Assembly (NCBI GenBank): GCA_001247695.2
Contig: LGRX02025776.1
Location: forward strand, 62,001-126,000
Length of the DNA stretch: 64,000 bases
DNA from: Cymbomonas tetramitiformis
Lineage: Eukaryota > Chlorophyta > Pyramimonadophyceae > Pyramimonadales > Pyramimonadaceae
Direction: 5' to 3'
How positions within the stretch are numbered: the first letter of the stretch is position 1; each line of letters begins with the position of its first letter. The notes below the pieces were generated by a model. That model saw only the letters and a program-made list of their open reading frames with translations. It had not been told where the DNA came from and did no database searches. Below, in pieces: positions 1 through 11,496 of this stretch. The translations under genes and the position numbers were made by a program.

Positions 1-1055
1 CAAGGGCCAAACAAGTACTGAAAAATAGGGGTTTCAGAATGTGGAAACTATTATGACCCTTTATCTTTTCTACCGAGACAAAGAGTAGTGCACGGTGCTC
101 ACCTTGACTCGAAGCCCCTAGGTACTGCTAGGTAATGGCAATATGATGAAGCTTTGGAGGATTATACTTATGGATTTTAGATTCTGACCACGGAAAATAG
201 ACTTTGTACTGGATACACCTTGTGCACACTCCATCGAAGCAGGCGCATTCTGTGCAAAGTGGACGATATTAAAACATGATATTAGTCAGATTCAATCTTT
301 ACAGATACGAATACCTTATAAATGTAGAATGAAAAGAGATATATTAATAGTAAGGTACATATATTCTGCAAATCTGGGAATTCTTGCTTGTCACTCAATG
401 CTGTACTCGATGTGTGCCCACCAGAACAGTATTTCAACACAGTGCAGGTGATCACTTCTTTGGTTCAGGTAGGGTGGCTCACCGATGATTTTAAGTATAG
501 ATGTGACCGAGTAATAGTTGATAGTATAGTTGATACCGAGGCCTGCTGCAGAAGCGCCTTTATTGCAAGCGAACCGAAGTAATTAAAATCTCTTCACTTC
601 GGCACGCAGTCGGATGTGGTGTCGGCTCATTGCAACATCCCCGTCATACAGTCGTCCAGAAACTGTTCAAAGCAGGTTTGAAATGCTTAGGTAGTGAAGT
701 CAGTTAACACATGTAATGATGGTGTAAGTTCTCAGAATACCCTTTTTGGGAAACCCCATAAAAATGGTGGTGGACGTGCGGAATAAGGCTTCAAATGAAC
801 AAATGCTCAAGAAAAGCGGCGGATGTAATCATGCCGCCTTGCATGTTTTACTATGTTTTTCAAATATGGCTAGTAAGTAATCACTATACTATTCACGCGA
901 AGCATTCAAAGTGTTGAGTTTGAGGCTAAACTGAAAATATTCAAGCGCCGCTCCTGCATCTCCGGCTGGGTGATTCCTAGACTTCACTGCTAACGAACGC
1001 AAGCCACGCCAATCATCATTACTTGGAACCATCTAGCTATGCGCTCTGTCGAAAT
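1..1055. other. No recognisable gene
   Basis: AT-rich sequence with only short open frames that lack family motifs or coding character. I see no RNA gene, repeat array or element end here. Confidence 0.5.
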
Positions 1056-1505
1056 AGCCGTCAATCCGATCGGATCATATGACTACATCCACGACTCAGA
1101 TATGATGAGAGTGATAACGGCCAATTTTCAACTATTGCATATCGCGCAGTTTTTGGGTGGGACACCGGCTATCATATCACATTAGGTCTTGGAAACTACA
1201 AAGTAACATGCAGAAGCCCAATATGACCTGAGAACTTACATTTTCGTCAAATCAAAAATCACAAAAAATGGAAATATCATGAAAACCGGCATTTTTTTGT
1301 TTATTTTGGGCCCCAGTCATCCAACGGATGGCGGAAAATGTAGGGAAACCAACCCGCGAAGGGACTTATTTTTAACATGCACTATCGACTGGAACTCGTG
1401 GGTACCATGAAAATGCCCCGAGACGCCCATTATCAGCTCACCACTATAATCATCATATCTGAGTCGTGGATGTAGTCATATGGCGATCAGACGAATCAGG
1501 CGGAT
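1056..1505. mobile_element. Small inverted-repeat (MITE-like) element
   Basis: Positions 1076-1108 and 1450-1482 are a perfect 33-bp inverted repeat. Weaker similarity continues outward on both sides, with CCG and GATC blocks at similar distances, so the true ends probably lie a few tens of bases outside the perfect arms. The roughly 340 bp between the arms has no long ORF. A non-autonomous DNA transposon is the simplest reading. I could not fix a target-site duplication, so the family is open. Confidence 0.45.
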
Positions 1506-1689
1506 ATCTGATATAATTTGAGCAGATCAGATCATCAAGTGGTTTTTTCCGCTGATTAGTTATATGACCTTCCGAGGATTGATAGCAGGGGGGGGGGAGC
1601 AGGGGTTCTGGAAATACCCTCCCCCTAGAACTTCAATTTTGCCCTTGGGGGTTAGCATCCCTTCCCTAGAACTTGCACTCGCGCACACT

Positions 1690-1965
1690 GCGGGGCGGGC
1701 GGGAGTGCCCCACGGTACCACCATAACGCGCGCGGGGCGAGCGGGAGTGCCCCACGATACCACCATAACGCGCGCGGGTCGGGTGGGAGTGCCCCACGAT
1801 ACGTGCCCTGTGATACCACCATCACGCTCGCGGGGCGGGCAGGAGTGCCCCACGAGACCACCATCGCGCGCATGGGGCGGGCGGGAGTGTCCCACGATAC
1901 CACCATCGCGCGCGTGGGGCGGGCGGGAGTGTCCCACGATACCGCCATCACGGGCGCGGACTAGT
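1690..1965. repeat. GC-rich minisatellite, about 43-bp unit
   Basis: About six imperfect copies of a unit containing GGGCGGGCGGGAGTGCCCCA followed by a GATACCACCATCACGCGCGC-like segment. One copy has a short insertion near 1801-1815. Frames are open in several directions only because of the GC-rich repeat, so I do not call these coding. Confidence 0.85.
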
Positions 1966-2110
1966 CACGCAAGGATGGTGGGGGTGGGAGTGCCCCGCGC
2001 TATCGCCTCACATGTTATATTATTATGCGCCGCAGGCGCGAATTTTTGAACATCGTTCCCGACTTTTTCGTTGAACACCGGAGTTATTCTGAGGCAAGGG
2101 GCTGTGCTCA

Positions 2111-2176
2111 NNNNNNNNNNNNNNNNNNNNNNNNNNNNNNNNNNNNNNNNNNNNNNNNNNNNNNNNNNNNNNNNNN
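2111..2176. other. Assembly gap (66 N)
   Basis: A run of N. Open frames that cross it have no meaning. Confidence 0.99.
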
Positions 2177-3200
2177 TCTATGCTCATATGCGATCAGTAG
2201 GTGCTAATCAGGCGAGCTCGATGTTGGCACCGGCTTCCGCGACATTGATCGACATCGATGAAATATCAATCATTATTTATGAAATTCGACAATCGTCGAT
2301 GAAATATCGACAGTTATCGATGCGTTAACAAAATGCATCGATGACGACATTTATCGAAGAATTACCAAACTATCGACACAAATATATTAGGCATCGGTAC
2401 TTATCGATATGGATTTGATAACATACCTAGGTTTCGCCTAGAATACCTCGGGTGTGGCATTAATGTAATCCCTAAATTATCGGCGCGGCCATTACTGAAC
2501 CAAGAGCGTTAGACGGCCAATACGATATACCACTGCCTCCTCCGCATGTTAGAATAACTGCGCATGGTCCGTCATCAGTCGCAGACTACATTTCTGTCCT
2601 CGTGCGCGTGTATACATCGAGGTCGTATGGTGTGTCCCGTTGCATGATATGTTGGATATACCACTGAGCCAGTGATATATATACTCAAACGAGAACTTTA
2701 AAGCAGGATTCGGATCAGAACGGTCACTCGAACTCTAAAATAAACGGCGGGATACCCCGGTAAATACTGATCGAGGTTTAGGTTTCGGCCTACGGGTGAC
2801 CGTCACCCAGACTACTATAGGAGGTGACCGGTGACAGTTTTGGTGGTCACCGTGTCACTTCCAGCATGATATGTCATGGCTCAATCCCGTGCGACATGCT
2901 TTTTAGTGTGTGGTATATGGAGGCGTCCGCCCCTGAAATATTGAAGGGAAAAAACGACTGAATTTTTGAAAATCGCTCGAATTCTTAGCAAATTTCTCAA
3001 AATGAAATTGAGTGAAATTCAGCACTAGTTTTTTCACTCAAAAAGGCATTTAAAAGAATAAAAATCAGTTAGAGCAAAATTGAGAAATTTAAAAATTGCT
3101 CAGTATCGTGCTAATATTGCTCAATTTTTTCTTTAACTTTTATCTAAAATGACTGAATCTATCCATATTTACCCTTAATTTATGTTGAGAAATTCTGGAA
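2177..3200. other. Non-coding stretch with ATCGAT motif cluster
   Basis: No gene seen. From about 2236 to 2410 the words ATCGAT, ATCGAC and TATCGA recur many times in both orientations, which may be subterminal motif repeats of a decayed DNA element. The stretch 2940-3160 is very AT-rich with repeated AAATT/TTGAG words. Confidence 0.4.
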
Positions 3201-3379
3201 ATTGTCCGATTTCTGTTAGATATACAGTTTCGTGCTGTATATAGACTGTTCCGGGTAGTGTCGCATACAAGTGTGATAAATCAAAACGGATAAACCAATC
3301 AAATAAGAAGTCTCGACCTAGGGATCTGTCACCGAGTACTGTACGAGCACTGGTACAGTCCTTTAAAGACTGGTGACCC

Positions 3380-4240
3380 CCTATAACGGGTGACACACAG
3401 AATCCAGCACACCACCCTGTAACTGTACACAGTGAAGTAACAGGTAGACTAGGGAGTCCAAAACAACAAACAGCTCGGGGCCGGAAACTCTACAGAGAGG
3501 CCTGTGCCTTCTGCCAGGGCTGTCCCGTTCTAGGAAGCTGCTAGGAGATTGCAAGTTGCTAATTCCTACAGCACGGCACTAACCGAACTAGCCACTTTGG
3601 GAGTGGCCCACAACACTGCAGAGTTCACTGGTGTTGAAGAAGTTGCATGTGTCAAAGATGTCGAGCCAGAACCAGAGTCCAGAAGCCAGAGTCCAGAATC
3701 AGAGTCCAGAAGCCAGAAGCCAGAACCAGAGTCCTGAAGCCAGATGCGTAGACCAAATTCGGAAACCCGGAAATTGTAAACGTAGAAGTCCAGAAGCCAG
3801 AATGCTGCAATCCAGGAAACCAACAGGAAACCAGACGGCGGTCCAGCCAGGCGGAGGGCAGTGCCCATCGGCGGGTGGCCACGCGTGGTCAGCCGAGGCA
3901 TGCAAGTCGGTCGGTGAACCCAGCACCACCGACCCCTGAGCTGCTGAAGCACATGCACGGAACATGAGCAGAGGCAAGGCAAAGGACGTCAAGCTCAGGG
4001 CCCTACTCGGAAGGGGTGCCGGACCTACAGGACGGATAGAGCGGACTGTAGGAACCTCAGAAGAGGAAGCCCAACCGTCTGAGCCATCGTCGGAGGCGGA
4101 GTCCTTATACTGATTTCTGGCCACGCAGCCCTGACAGGCAGGCCCCTGAGTCAGAGAGTCCAGACTGACATCGTGACTAGGGTACGAGTACGAGTACAGT
4201 AGTCCGTGTGACCGTTCCGGGTTTAGGTTTAGGTTATTAA
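3380..4240 (+). repeat. Diverged dispersed repeat, copy 1
   Basis: This stretch aligns by eye, in the same orientation, with 40,322-41,000. Shared blocks include ATCCAGCACACCACC, GCCTGTGC..GCCAGGGC.GTCCC, CTAGCCAC.TTGG.AGTGG and AGAGTTCAC. A short tandem repeat of a CCAGAAGCCAGAGT-like word lies at about 3665-3745. The copies are too diverged for a confident family call; an LTR or leader of an old retroelement is possible. Confidence 0.5.
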
Positions 4241-4668
4241 GTTATCACAACTCTTTATTCAAAAGAAAAAATGTAACATACTCCTACCGGAGACGTGATG
4301 TTAGGAGGTGCACAGCTGTCAAGCCTGCCCCTTTATTTCTACCTATCTACAGATGTCCCAGGCAGTTATCGCTTGCAAAAGTTAAAACCCTCCCTGCAGC
4401 CCTGCCTCATAATGGGAGGCTGCAGTTCAGACGGCACGGGCGACAAGCGGTTAAAGATTCCCCCACTGTTTTTTGGCACCAGGCAAGCAAGTTTGTCCGA
4501 TGCCAAGTGAGGCCGTCTACTAGTGGAGCCCCTAATGGGGTCTCCCAGTATGCGGCCCGGTGGGGGTGCATATCCTAGGATAAATGCTATTCTAAAAGCA
4601 CAAGTTGTGCTCCAACTAGAGCAAGATCTGCAGATGGTAGGCGTTGAGCAGATATTGTGGTCAAATGA
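4241..4668. other. No recognisable gene
   Basis: Flank of element 1. The minus-strand frame over 4366-4677 has no recognisable motif and runs into the transposon end, so it is not called. Confidence 0.4.
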
Positions 4669-4672
4669 AGAT
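4669..4672. other. Left target-site duplication AGAT of element 1
   Basis: AGAT directly precedes the left terminus at 4673 and recurs at 16404-16407 directly after the right terminus. Shifting the boundary by one base destroys the match, which fixes the ends. Confidence 0.8.
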
Positions 4673-4860
4673 GGCATGTAGCACGGCTAGGTGGGCCCGG
4701 ATTGCATAATCGATGAAAATGACATTTAGAAGTCGCAAGAAGTTTCAAGAAGTACTTAGTGGTTAAAAGAAATCATCTAGAGGCAATATTTTATATTTTG
4801 ATAATTGTAGTGGCCACAGGGCTGCTTACAGGTCGCGGACGGGCTGCCGTACATACATTG

Positions 4861-5402
4861 CATATCTTGCGGGCGCGTGAGATATGCAAATGATACGGGG
4901 AAGTTATTAGACGTTGTGAGAAGTATTTAGAGGTCATCCGTAGGCAATGAGAAGCAAAATTTCACATCGGGACATATTCACGGGGTGCTGGGGAGCTAAT
5001 TTCATCTGTAAAATGGCTGCAAAGCAGAAATTGCATATCTTGCGGGCGCGTGAGATATGCAAATGATACGGGGAAGTTATTACACGTTGTGAGAAGTATT
5101 TAGAGGTCATCCGCAGGCAATGAGAAGCGAAATTTCACATCGGGACATATTCACGGGGTGCTGGGGAGCCAATTTCGTCTGTAAAATGGCTGCAAAGCAG
5201 AAATTGCATATCTTGCGGGCGCGTGAGATATGCAAATGATACGGGGAAGTTATTACACGTTGTGAGAAGTATTTAGAGATCATCCGCAGGCAATGAGAAG
5301 CGAAATTTCACATCGGGACATATTCACGGGGTGCTGGGGAGCTAATTTCGTCTGTAAAATGGTTGCAAATCAGAAATTGCATGTCTCGCGGGCGCGTGTG
5401 AT
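4861..5402. repeat. Left subterminal tandem repeats of element 1 (173-bp unit)
   Basis: The word CATATCTTGCGGGCGCGTGA recurs at 4861, 5034 and 5207, with a variant at 5380, an exact period of 173 bp. The units contain CATCGGGACATATTCACGGG and TAAAATGGCTGCAAA blocks. The same unit in inverted orientation forms the right end at 15.45-16.2 kb. Such subterminal repeats are usually transposase-binding regions; that role is inferred. Confidence 0.9.
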
Positions 5403-5699
5403 ATACAATATTAGAAATCACAATGTTAGAAGTCATTGCAAGTTATCAGAAGTTATCACAATGCATCATCACATGAATACTTTTACTTTGCCCTAATGAT
5501 ACGCATATTATTGCAGTTGCAGGAGTTGGGGCACTAGCAGTTGCCGGGTGGCGGGTGCTAGAGCTACAAGCGCATGCCCTACGGGGGCATCGCCTACATT
5601 CCTAGGAGTTCACCGCCTATCTATCGTGGCATGCTAAACTGCAACTCCTCTATCGAGACGCCCGAGGCCCTACCGAAGTCAGAGGTGGCATTCAATGGC

Positions 5700-6110
5700 G
5701 TGGGCTGCGGCTGCTGGAGCTGTTGGAGCTGCTGGAGCTGCTGAAGTTGCTGCAGCTGTCGGGCCTGTGGTTGCTGAAGGAGCATGGGCTGGGACTGCTG
5801 CATTTGCAAAGTCTGGGGAGCTTGCAGGAGAAGGGGTTGCAGCTGCTGGGTCTGCTGGAGCTGCTGGAGCTGCTGCAACTGCTGGAGCTGCTGGAGCTGC
5901 TGGAGCTGTTGCAGCTGCTGGGGCTGCTGGAGCTGCTGGAGCTGTTGCAACTGCTGGGGCTGCTGGAGCTGCTGGAGCTGTTGCAACTGCTGGGGCTGCT
6001 GGAGCTGCTGGAGCTGCTGCAGCTGCTGGAGCTGCTGGAGCTGCTGCAACTGCTGCAACTGCTGCAACTGCTGCGTCTGGGGTTGCTGGAGCAAGAAGGG
6101 CTGGGGTTGC
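5700..6110 (-). repeat. Imperfect CTGCTGGAG trinucleotide-type repeat coding LQQ
   Basis: About 400 bp of near-perfect nine-base repeats that read as Leu-Gln-Gln on the minus strand. Other frames give Ala-rich and Cys/Ser-rich shadow ORFs on both strands. The LQQ frame joins the coiled-coil region of the accessory protein, so it is taken as real. Confidence 0.8.
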
Positions 6111-7733
6111 AGCGGTTGGAAGGCTTGCGGCAACAACGGAGGCTGGGACGCATCCTGTCCTACTTGGAGCATCGGCACCGCCTGAGGCTCCGCCTGAGGT
6201 TGCTGCTGAGGGCTTTGCTGCTGGGGGGGAGGGTAGGTGGTGCCTCCGCTGTCGGCGCGCTGGGCGCATCTTCCCCTGGGCTTGCCATGAAGTCCGCCAC
6301 TTGGCGCTCCAAGGCCCGCTGCTGGCGTTCCTCAGCCAGCTTCAGCTGCTGGGTGAAGTGCGCCTCCTGCTGCTTCAGCATCTTCTGGCTCGCCTCCTCC
6401 TGCCTCGCTAACACCGCCGTTAGCTCCTCCACCGTGATTCCCCTCACCGATGGGGCCGCCTCGGTAACCTCCGACAGAGCGACAAGCGGTTGAGGGGGGG
6501 CCACCGTGCGGGCTGACGACGCCGGCGCCGCGCCCCTCGTTGACGCACGCCCCATGCTTCCGCTGCCAGCAGAGGATCTCCTCCTTTTTTGACCCTTTGC
6601 TGAAGTTTGCGGGCCACCGCCACCCGAGCTCAAGCCCCTACCAACCTTACCCGCCGGCTGCTGCCGTATCCGCGGGAGGCTCAACCTCTTCGGCGGGTTT
6701 CCCTGGGAGTTGGCTCCCGCGAGTTGGCTCCCGCGAGTTGGCTCCTCAACTTCTTCCTCGGTGGGGTGCCGGCGGTATCCACGTCCTCGCCCTCGTCCTC
6801 CGCCGGGACGGCAATCGCCGACGCACCACCCTGCGGCTCTGCATTCGCACCCCCTCCCCACCGAGCAAGCATGTCCACGAAGACGTAGTCATCTTGCGTG
6901 TACTTCGGCGAGGAGAAGATGTCACCCTGAAGATCCTTTGCCGTCAATTGCCTCACGATCGGAGGCAAAGAGACACCTGTGAAGAGCCCACAATCGGACG
7001 CCGAGCTTGTCAAAAGGAAATTGGGGGCTACCACTTAGACAAAAGCAATTTCACCGCAAGCATGCTCAGCACCCCCCGCAAGAGTACCGATTCACACAAA
7101 CAAAGAGAATGCCGTACCGTTCTCCAAGCCGTAGTGCTTGTGCAGGTTGATGAGCTTCGGGAAGAAGATTCTCGCGCACTCGTACACAATGTCCGACCCC
7201 TCTTCAGTCTTGAAGTGGGCGGCAGCACGGGCCTTATCCGTGCTCCCCTGGTTGAGCCGGTTCATCCTGAAGATGTGCGTAAGGTGCGGGGTGGCGTATC
7301 TGCCGTGGATTGGCCCACCGCATATGGTGAACCACCCACGGTCTTTCACGTGCAAGATCGTCCCCGCAATATACGCGCCCTTGTGCCCTTGGTGATACAC
7401 GACGGATCCCCTCTCGAAACGCCCCTTGGACTTTTCCGTGTACCCCTCCTTCCCATGCACCCCATCCCCCGCCACGTACACCACCGGTGCTAACCGCGGC
7501 AGATCACGGTGATGCACCCAACGGGGATAAAAAGCAGCACGTTGCTCCAACGTGGCCTTCGCCCACCCCGGCCAATCCGCGGCAGCGGGCGCCTCCACGA
7601 CCACCTCCGCCGGTGCGGGCTCTCCCGCCGCGGGGCTCCCCGTGATTGGGGGCGGAGCGACTACCACCTCCGCCGGTGCGGGCTCTCCCTCCGCGGGACC
7701 CTTTGTGATTGCGGCATCCTCCACCACCACCTC

Positions 7734-9405
7734 TAAGGATGTCGAATTACCGGTAATTTGAAAATGGGGCCTGGTAATACCGGGTAATTTACCGGTAATA
7801 CTTTGGCGAGTATTACCAAAGTATTACCGCCTGCGATGAATGACTCAACTTTCGCCCCAGGGCTCCGATTTCATTTTTTTCAGACCATGTGGGTTTGTAT
7901 CGACCATTTAAATTGTGTGGGCACATGAGGTTGCGTATGCTATCACAAACATGCATACGGTAGAGCATTATTACATTTTTTGCAGAACCGCAGACAGAGT
8001 CTCTACCCTAGTCCGCGATAATATTATATGGTCATCACTATGAGTTGTTATATCTATCCTTCCCACACCTCCATGACTTACACAAATAACACATGATAGC
8101 AACGAAGGTGTGTGCAAGGTCGCAATGACCCCCAAACATCCTACGCCCAAGTGTTCCCGCATTACCCACGCTCAAACGAATCAGAGGAATCAGATCAGAA
8201 TAAACCGATGAGTATAATTTTCATATAATTGACAACCTTGAATGTGTGAAAGAAATGCACATGCATAATGAATGTCTCACAATACCGGTTCCTATTAGGG
8301 CAAGGTCAAAGGTTCAACGAAAGTGAATCAGAGAGGTTTAGATTTCAAATATAATTTACACAGAAGCAAATTGTAAATAACAAAATTGAATAGTTATCCA
8401 CATATGGAATGTTCCATCATACGTAGTAAAAACTTCTACCCAGTCTTGCGCATGAACGCCCAGGATCCAACTGACTGCACTTTCCAGGATTCCAAGTCAA
8501 TATATTCATCATCAAGATATATGGATACCATACTCTTTCAGGATCGCCTGGCGCTCTCGACGTTTAGAGGCAGTGGGATCAATTTCTTCAACAACTTCTT
8601 GCTGTGCAGCAGCGAGACCTACAAAATATGTGGCTCCCATCTGTTTGCGCTTTTTGTCATATCCCGCACGCCATCTCTTTCCTTCAGCAGCAGTACACTT
8701 CTCAGTGAGGCGAACTTTGTCCTCACCAGGCACGTTGCTACAAGACATGATCTTATTGAGAAGTTTCCCAGAGTTAATCTTCTGATACGCGACGTTCGTT
8801 TTGACAGTCTCATCATACTTGCAAACGAGCGTAGTTCGGACATTTTGCGCACAATTTTTCGTGGGGTGTAACGTCTGGTGGTATTCAGGGACGTCAGTAA
8901 ACAAACTCAACAGGAACTTGTGTTGCGTTCCGAAATTTGACTGTCCGCGGTAAGGCGTTTTCAGAGCATCCAAGACGTCCTTTGGCACACGGTGAACAGT
9001 GCCTGTGGCGTCCTTCCAGTCGAAGCATGTCTCATTCGAAGAGAGAGCGATGTTACTCTCAGTAGCCATCGACCTCTAGCTTTACCCTCGCCTGAATCCT
9101 CGCAGCTGCGTGTCGGGTAGACAAAGCTTGTCTGCTACGTATTTCCTTCCGGACACGCAGATGTGAAGTGAGCAAGATGAGATGTCCGCCGCCGATGACC
9201 GATAAATTTGAATCGTGCGGTAAGATCGACGGTAACTTTGGGGGGTACCGGTAATTTACCAGGGTAATACTCGATTACCGTGGTAAATTACCGGTATGAG
9301 CTTAAGTATGGGGCAGGTAAGACGATTCGGGGGTCGGTAATACCGGGTAATTTACCGGTAATTACCGTACCGGTAAATTACCAAAACAATTACCCGACAT
9401 CCTTA
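7734..9405. mobile_element. Non-autonomous hAT element nested in element 1
   Basis: Ends are perfect 11-bp inverted repeats TAAGGATGTCG, flanked by the 8-bp duplication ACCACCTC at 7726-7733 and 9406-9413. An 8-bp duplication and TARNG-like ends are hallmarks of the hAT superfamily. Both subterminal regions (7745-7830, 9230-9395) are packed with GGTAATTTACC / ATTACCGGTAAT motifs. At 1,672 bp it is too short for a full hAT transposase (usually 600 or more residues) and carries one 185-codon minus-strand ORF. It splits the accessory gene of element 1 and so arrived later. Confidence 0.85.
8512..9069 (-). CDS. Unknown ORF inside the hAT element
   Basis: An ATG-started frame of 185 residues lying wholly within the hAT element and ending before its left subterminal repeats. 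It is Lys-rich with scattered Cys/His (LHPTKNCAQNV, IMSCSNVP, LTEKCTAAEGKRW) and has a charged C-terminus. I see no hAT dimerisation domain, no DDE triad and no clear BED finger. It could be the remnant N-terminal part of a hAT transposase or a captured host fragment. It is the only long frame in the element and codon use looks protein-like, but its function is not recognised. Confidence 0.4.
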   Translation of the reverse strand: MATESNIALSSNETCFDWKDATGTVHRVPKDVLDALKTPYRGQSNFGTQHKFLLSLFTDVPEYHQTLHPTKNCAQNVRTTLVCKYDETVKTNVAYQKINSGKLLNKIMSCSNVPGEDKVRLTEKCTAAEGKRWRAGYDKKRKQMGATYFVGLAAAQQEVVEEIDPTASKRRERQAILKEYGIHIS

Positions 9406-10769
9406 ACCACCTCCGCAGGTGCGGGCTCTCCCGCCGCGGGGCTCCCCGTGATTGGGGGCGGAGCGACTACCACCTCCGCCGGTGCGGGCTCTCCCTCCGC
9501 GGGACCCTTTGCGATTGCGGCATCCTCCACGACCACCTCCGCAGGTGCGGGCTCTCCCGCCGCGGGGCTCCCCGTGATTGGGGGCGGAGCCAACACCACC
9601 TCCGCCGGTGCGGGCTCTCCCGCCGCGAGAACCTCCGTGCTCGCGGGGGCGGGAGCGTCCGCGGGTTGCTCCGCTCCCGACGGCGCTTCCACATCCCCCT
9701 CACCAACCTCGGGGGGTGTGGCCGCTTCAAGGGGCGGTGGCCATTGCTTGAGCGCGCCTTCCAGAAGCAGGGCGCCTACTTTTGAGAGCTTCGCAGCGTC
9801 CTTCTCCGCTTGCGAGGTTGGGTAGACCGTGCGCTTCGCCATGCACTCCGGTCTACCACAATTGCTCACCTCCTCGATGCCTTTGCCTAGAAGGCAGACG
9901 TTGTGGTAGCTCGCACCGCAGTGCGAGCACTTGTGTACTCCACGTCCATCGTCCTTCTCGCAGATGAAGCAGCAGTCTTCAGCTGCTGGCGGTGGGGGTG
10001 AGGGCGGAGGAGGCATGTTTCCACCTAATTCATACCACACCAAAACCATGCGCGTTTACACAAGCAGGGTTTCGGGCATTATCCATACGCATGACTATAG
10101 GTTCTACCAACATGTGATTCGAAAAGGTGCTCACCATCTTCATGCCCTGTATAGCATCTATCGTATGCTATTGTCAGGGCATGATCGAAAGCATTCCAAT
10201 CTAAAAATGCTTTCCTCACGGCGGTCTTCGGACCTGGCAGCTCCCCCAGTCGTTTCGTCGCCTCCATGTCGTGCATGTTCACGACAGGGGGCTCCGATCT
10301 TCCTCCGCCAGGCTCCTCCACGCATTCCTCGCGACCGCAGTTGAACAAATCTCTCTTTAGGCCTCTTGCCTCTTGACACTTAGGGTGGTAGCGAATCCCG
10401 CACACCTTGCATCGCGTAACGAAAGCCCCCTTTTGACAATAGCAGCACCTATCTTCTGGCAGTACCTCTTTGCATTCACCACACTGCACCGCCGGATACT
10501 TTTTATTCGCACAGCTAAAGTGAAAGCTCCTATTGCAAACCCTACAAGTCTGCGCTGGAATTAGTTTACTGTCGCATCCAACGACATGGCAGCGGTGGTA
10601 TTCAGGGGCGTTTCGGGGCATTTTCCTTGCACGCGCGTTGTTTCCGCCTCGGTTTCTTGCGGTCATTGCTGTTTCCGAAGTGCTAACCCTAAGAAGTGTT
10701 CTTCAAGAATGGCTTCCGCTCGCTCGCACCAACTAGGGCGCTGAGACGCAGTAACTGTGCATGCATGTG

Positions 10770-11336
10770 TGACGTCAGCTCAGTATAAATCGAGGACAAA
10801 ACCGCCCAAGCATTTCTCGTACGTCGATGGATCCGGGATCGGATCCGACATACGAGAAAAGTTCATGCACGTTTGACGTCAGCTCAGTATAAATCGAGGA
10901 CAAAACCGCCCAAGCATTTCTCGTACGTCGATGGATCTGGGATCGGATCCGACATACGAGAAAAGTTCATGCACGTTTGACGTCAGCTCAGTATAAATCG
11001 AGGACAAAACCGCCCAAGCATTTCTCGTACGTCGATGGATCTGGGATCGGATCCGACATACGAGAAATGTGCATGCGCGTGTGACGTCAGCTCATTATAA
11101 ATCGAGGACAAAACCGCCCAAGCATTTCTCGTACGTCGATGGATCTGGGATCGGATCCGACATACGAGAAATGTGCATGCGCGTGTGACGTCAGCTCATT
11201 ATAAATCGAGGACAAAACCGCCCAAGCATTTCTCGTACGTCGATGGATCTGGGATCGGATCCGACATACGAGAAATGTTCATGCACGTGTCACGTCAGCT
11301 CAGTATGAATCGAGGACAAAACCGCCCAAGCATTTC
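10770..11336 (+). promoter_or_regulatory. Six tandem 104-bp repeats with CRE-like site, TATA-like box and hairpin
   Basis: The word TGACGTCA begins at 10770, 10874, 10978, 11082 and 11186 and, as TCACGTCA, at 11290: exactly 104 bp apart. In copies 1-5 it is followed about 10 bp later by a TATAAATCGAGGAC block; in the last copy this is TATGAAT. The five complete units also carry an imperfect inverted repeat with arms TTTCTCGTACGTCG and CGACATACGAGAAA around a GGATC-rich centre. TGACGTCA is the full consensus for CREB/bZIP-type factors. The array lies between the start codon of the minus accessory gene (10666) and the plus transposase gene, so it is probably a multi-copy promoter or operator. 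The TATA-like box points toward the transposase. Confidence 0.75.
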
Positions 11337-11496
11337 GTGGAAGTAAGTATGTGAAAATGCTTGCAGAGAAAGACAAACTTGTATATATTACTATGGATAT
11401 GCATACGCGATATGTCTTGGAATCGGAGAAAACGGTGTAGGAGGGCGCGAATATGGGTGGCAGCACGAAGCGGCGCCCCAATCCCACAAGCTTTAA

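Larger units (their letters stand above)
5621..10666 (-). pseudogene. Zinc-finger / coiled-coil / Gln-rich accessory protein of element 1, split by a hAT insertion
   Basis: Starts at ATG 10666. Exon 1 (10666-10108) encodes a Cys/His-rich region of two PHD-like fingers (CRVCNRSFHFSC, CCYCQKG..CKVCGIRYHPKC). A GT-AG intron (10107-10025) leads in frame to exon 2, with a third similar finger (CCFICEKDD..CSHCGASYHNVC) and Ala/Pro repeats of the AGEPAPAEVV type. The hAT element (7734-9405) interrupts these repeats, and removing it with one duplication copy restores the frame. A C-terminal segment follows (7733 to about 7105), then exons near 7030-6680, a charged coiled coil with RQEEASQKMLKQQEAHFTQQ (about 6400) and a long LQQ repeat ending at 5621. 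A frame break lies in a seven-base homopolymer at 6223-6229 and another near 6700. The role is unknown. PHD-like fingers often bind chromatin, so a DNA- or chromatin-targeting partner of the transposase is an inference. Confidence 0.6.

Noticed and set aside
1560..2049. Proteins encoded by the GC-rich minisatellite
   Set aside because: Overlapping frames on both strands are all repeat-derived and have no domain.
5679..6493. Ala-rich, Cys-rich and Leu-rich frames over the LQQ repeat
   Set aside because: These are shadows of one short-unit repeat. Only the minus LQQ frame joins a plausible protein.
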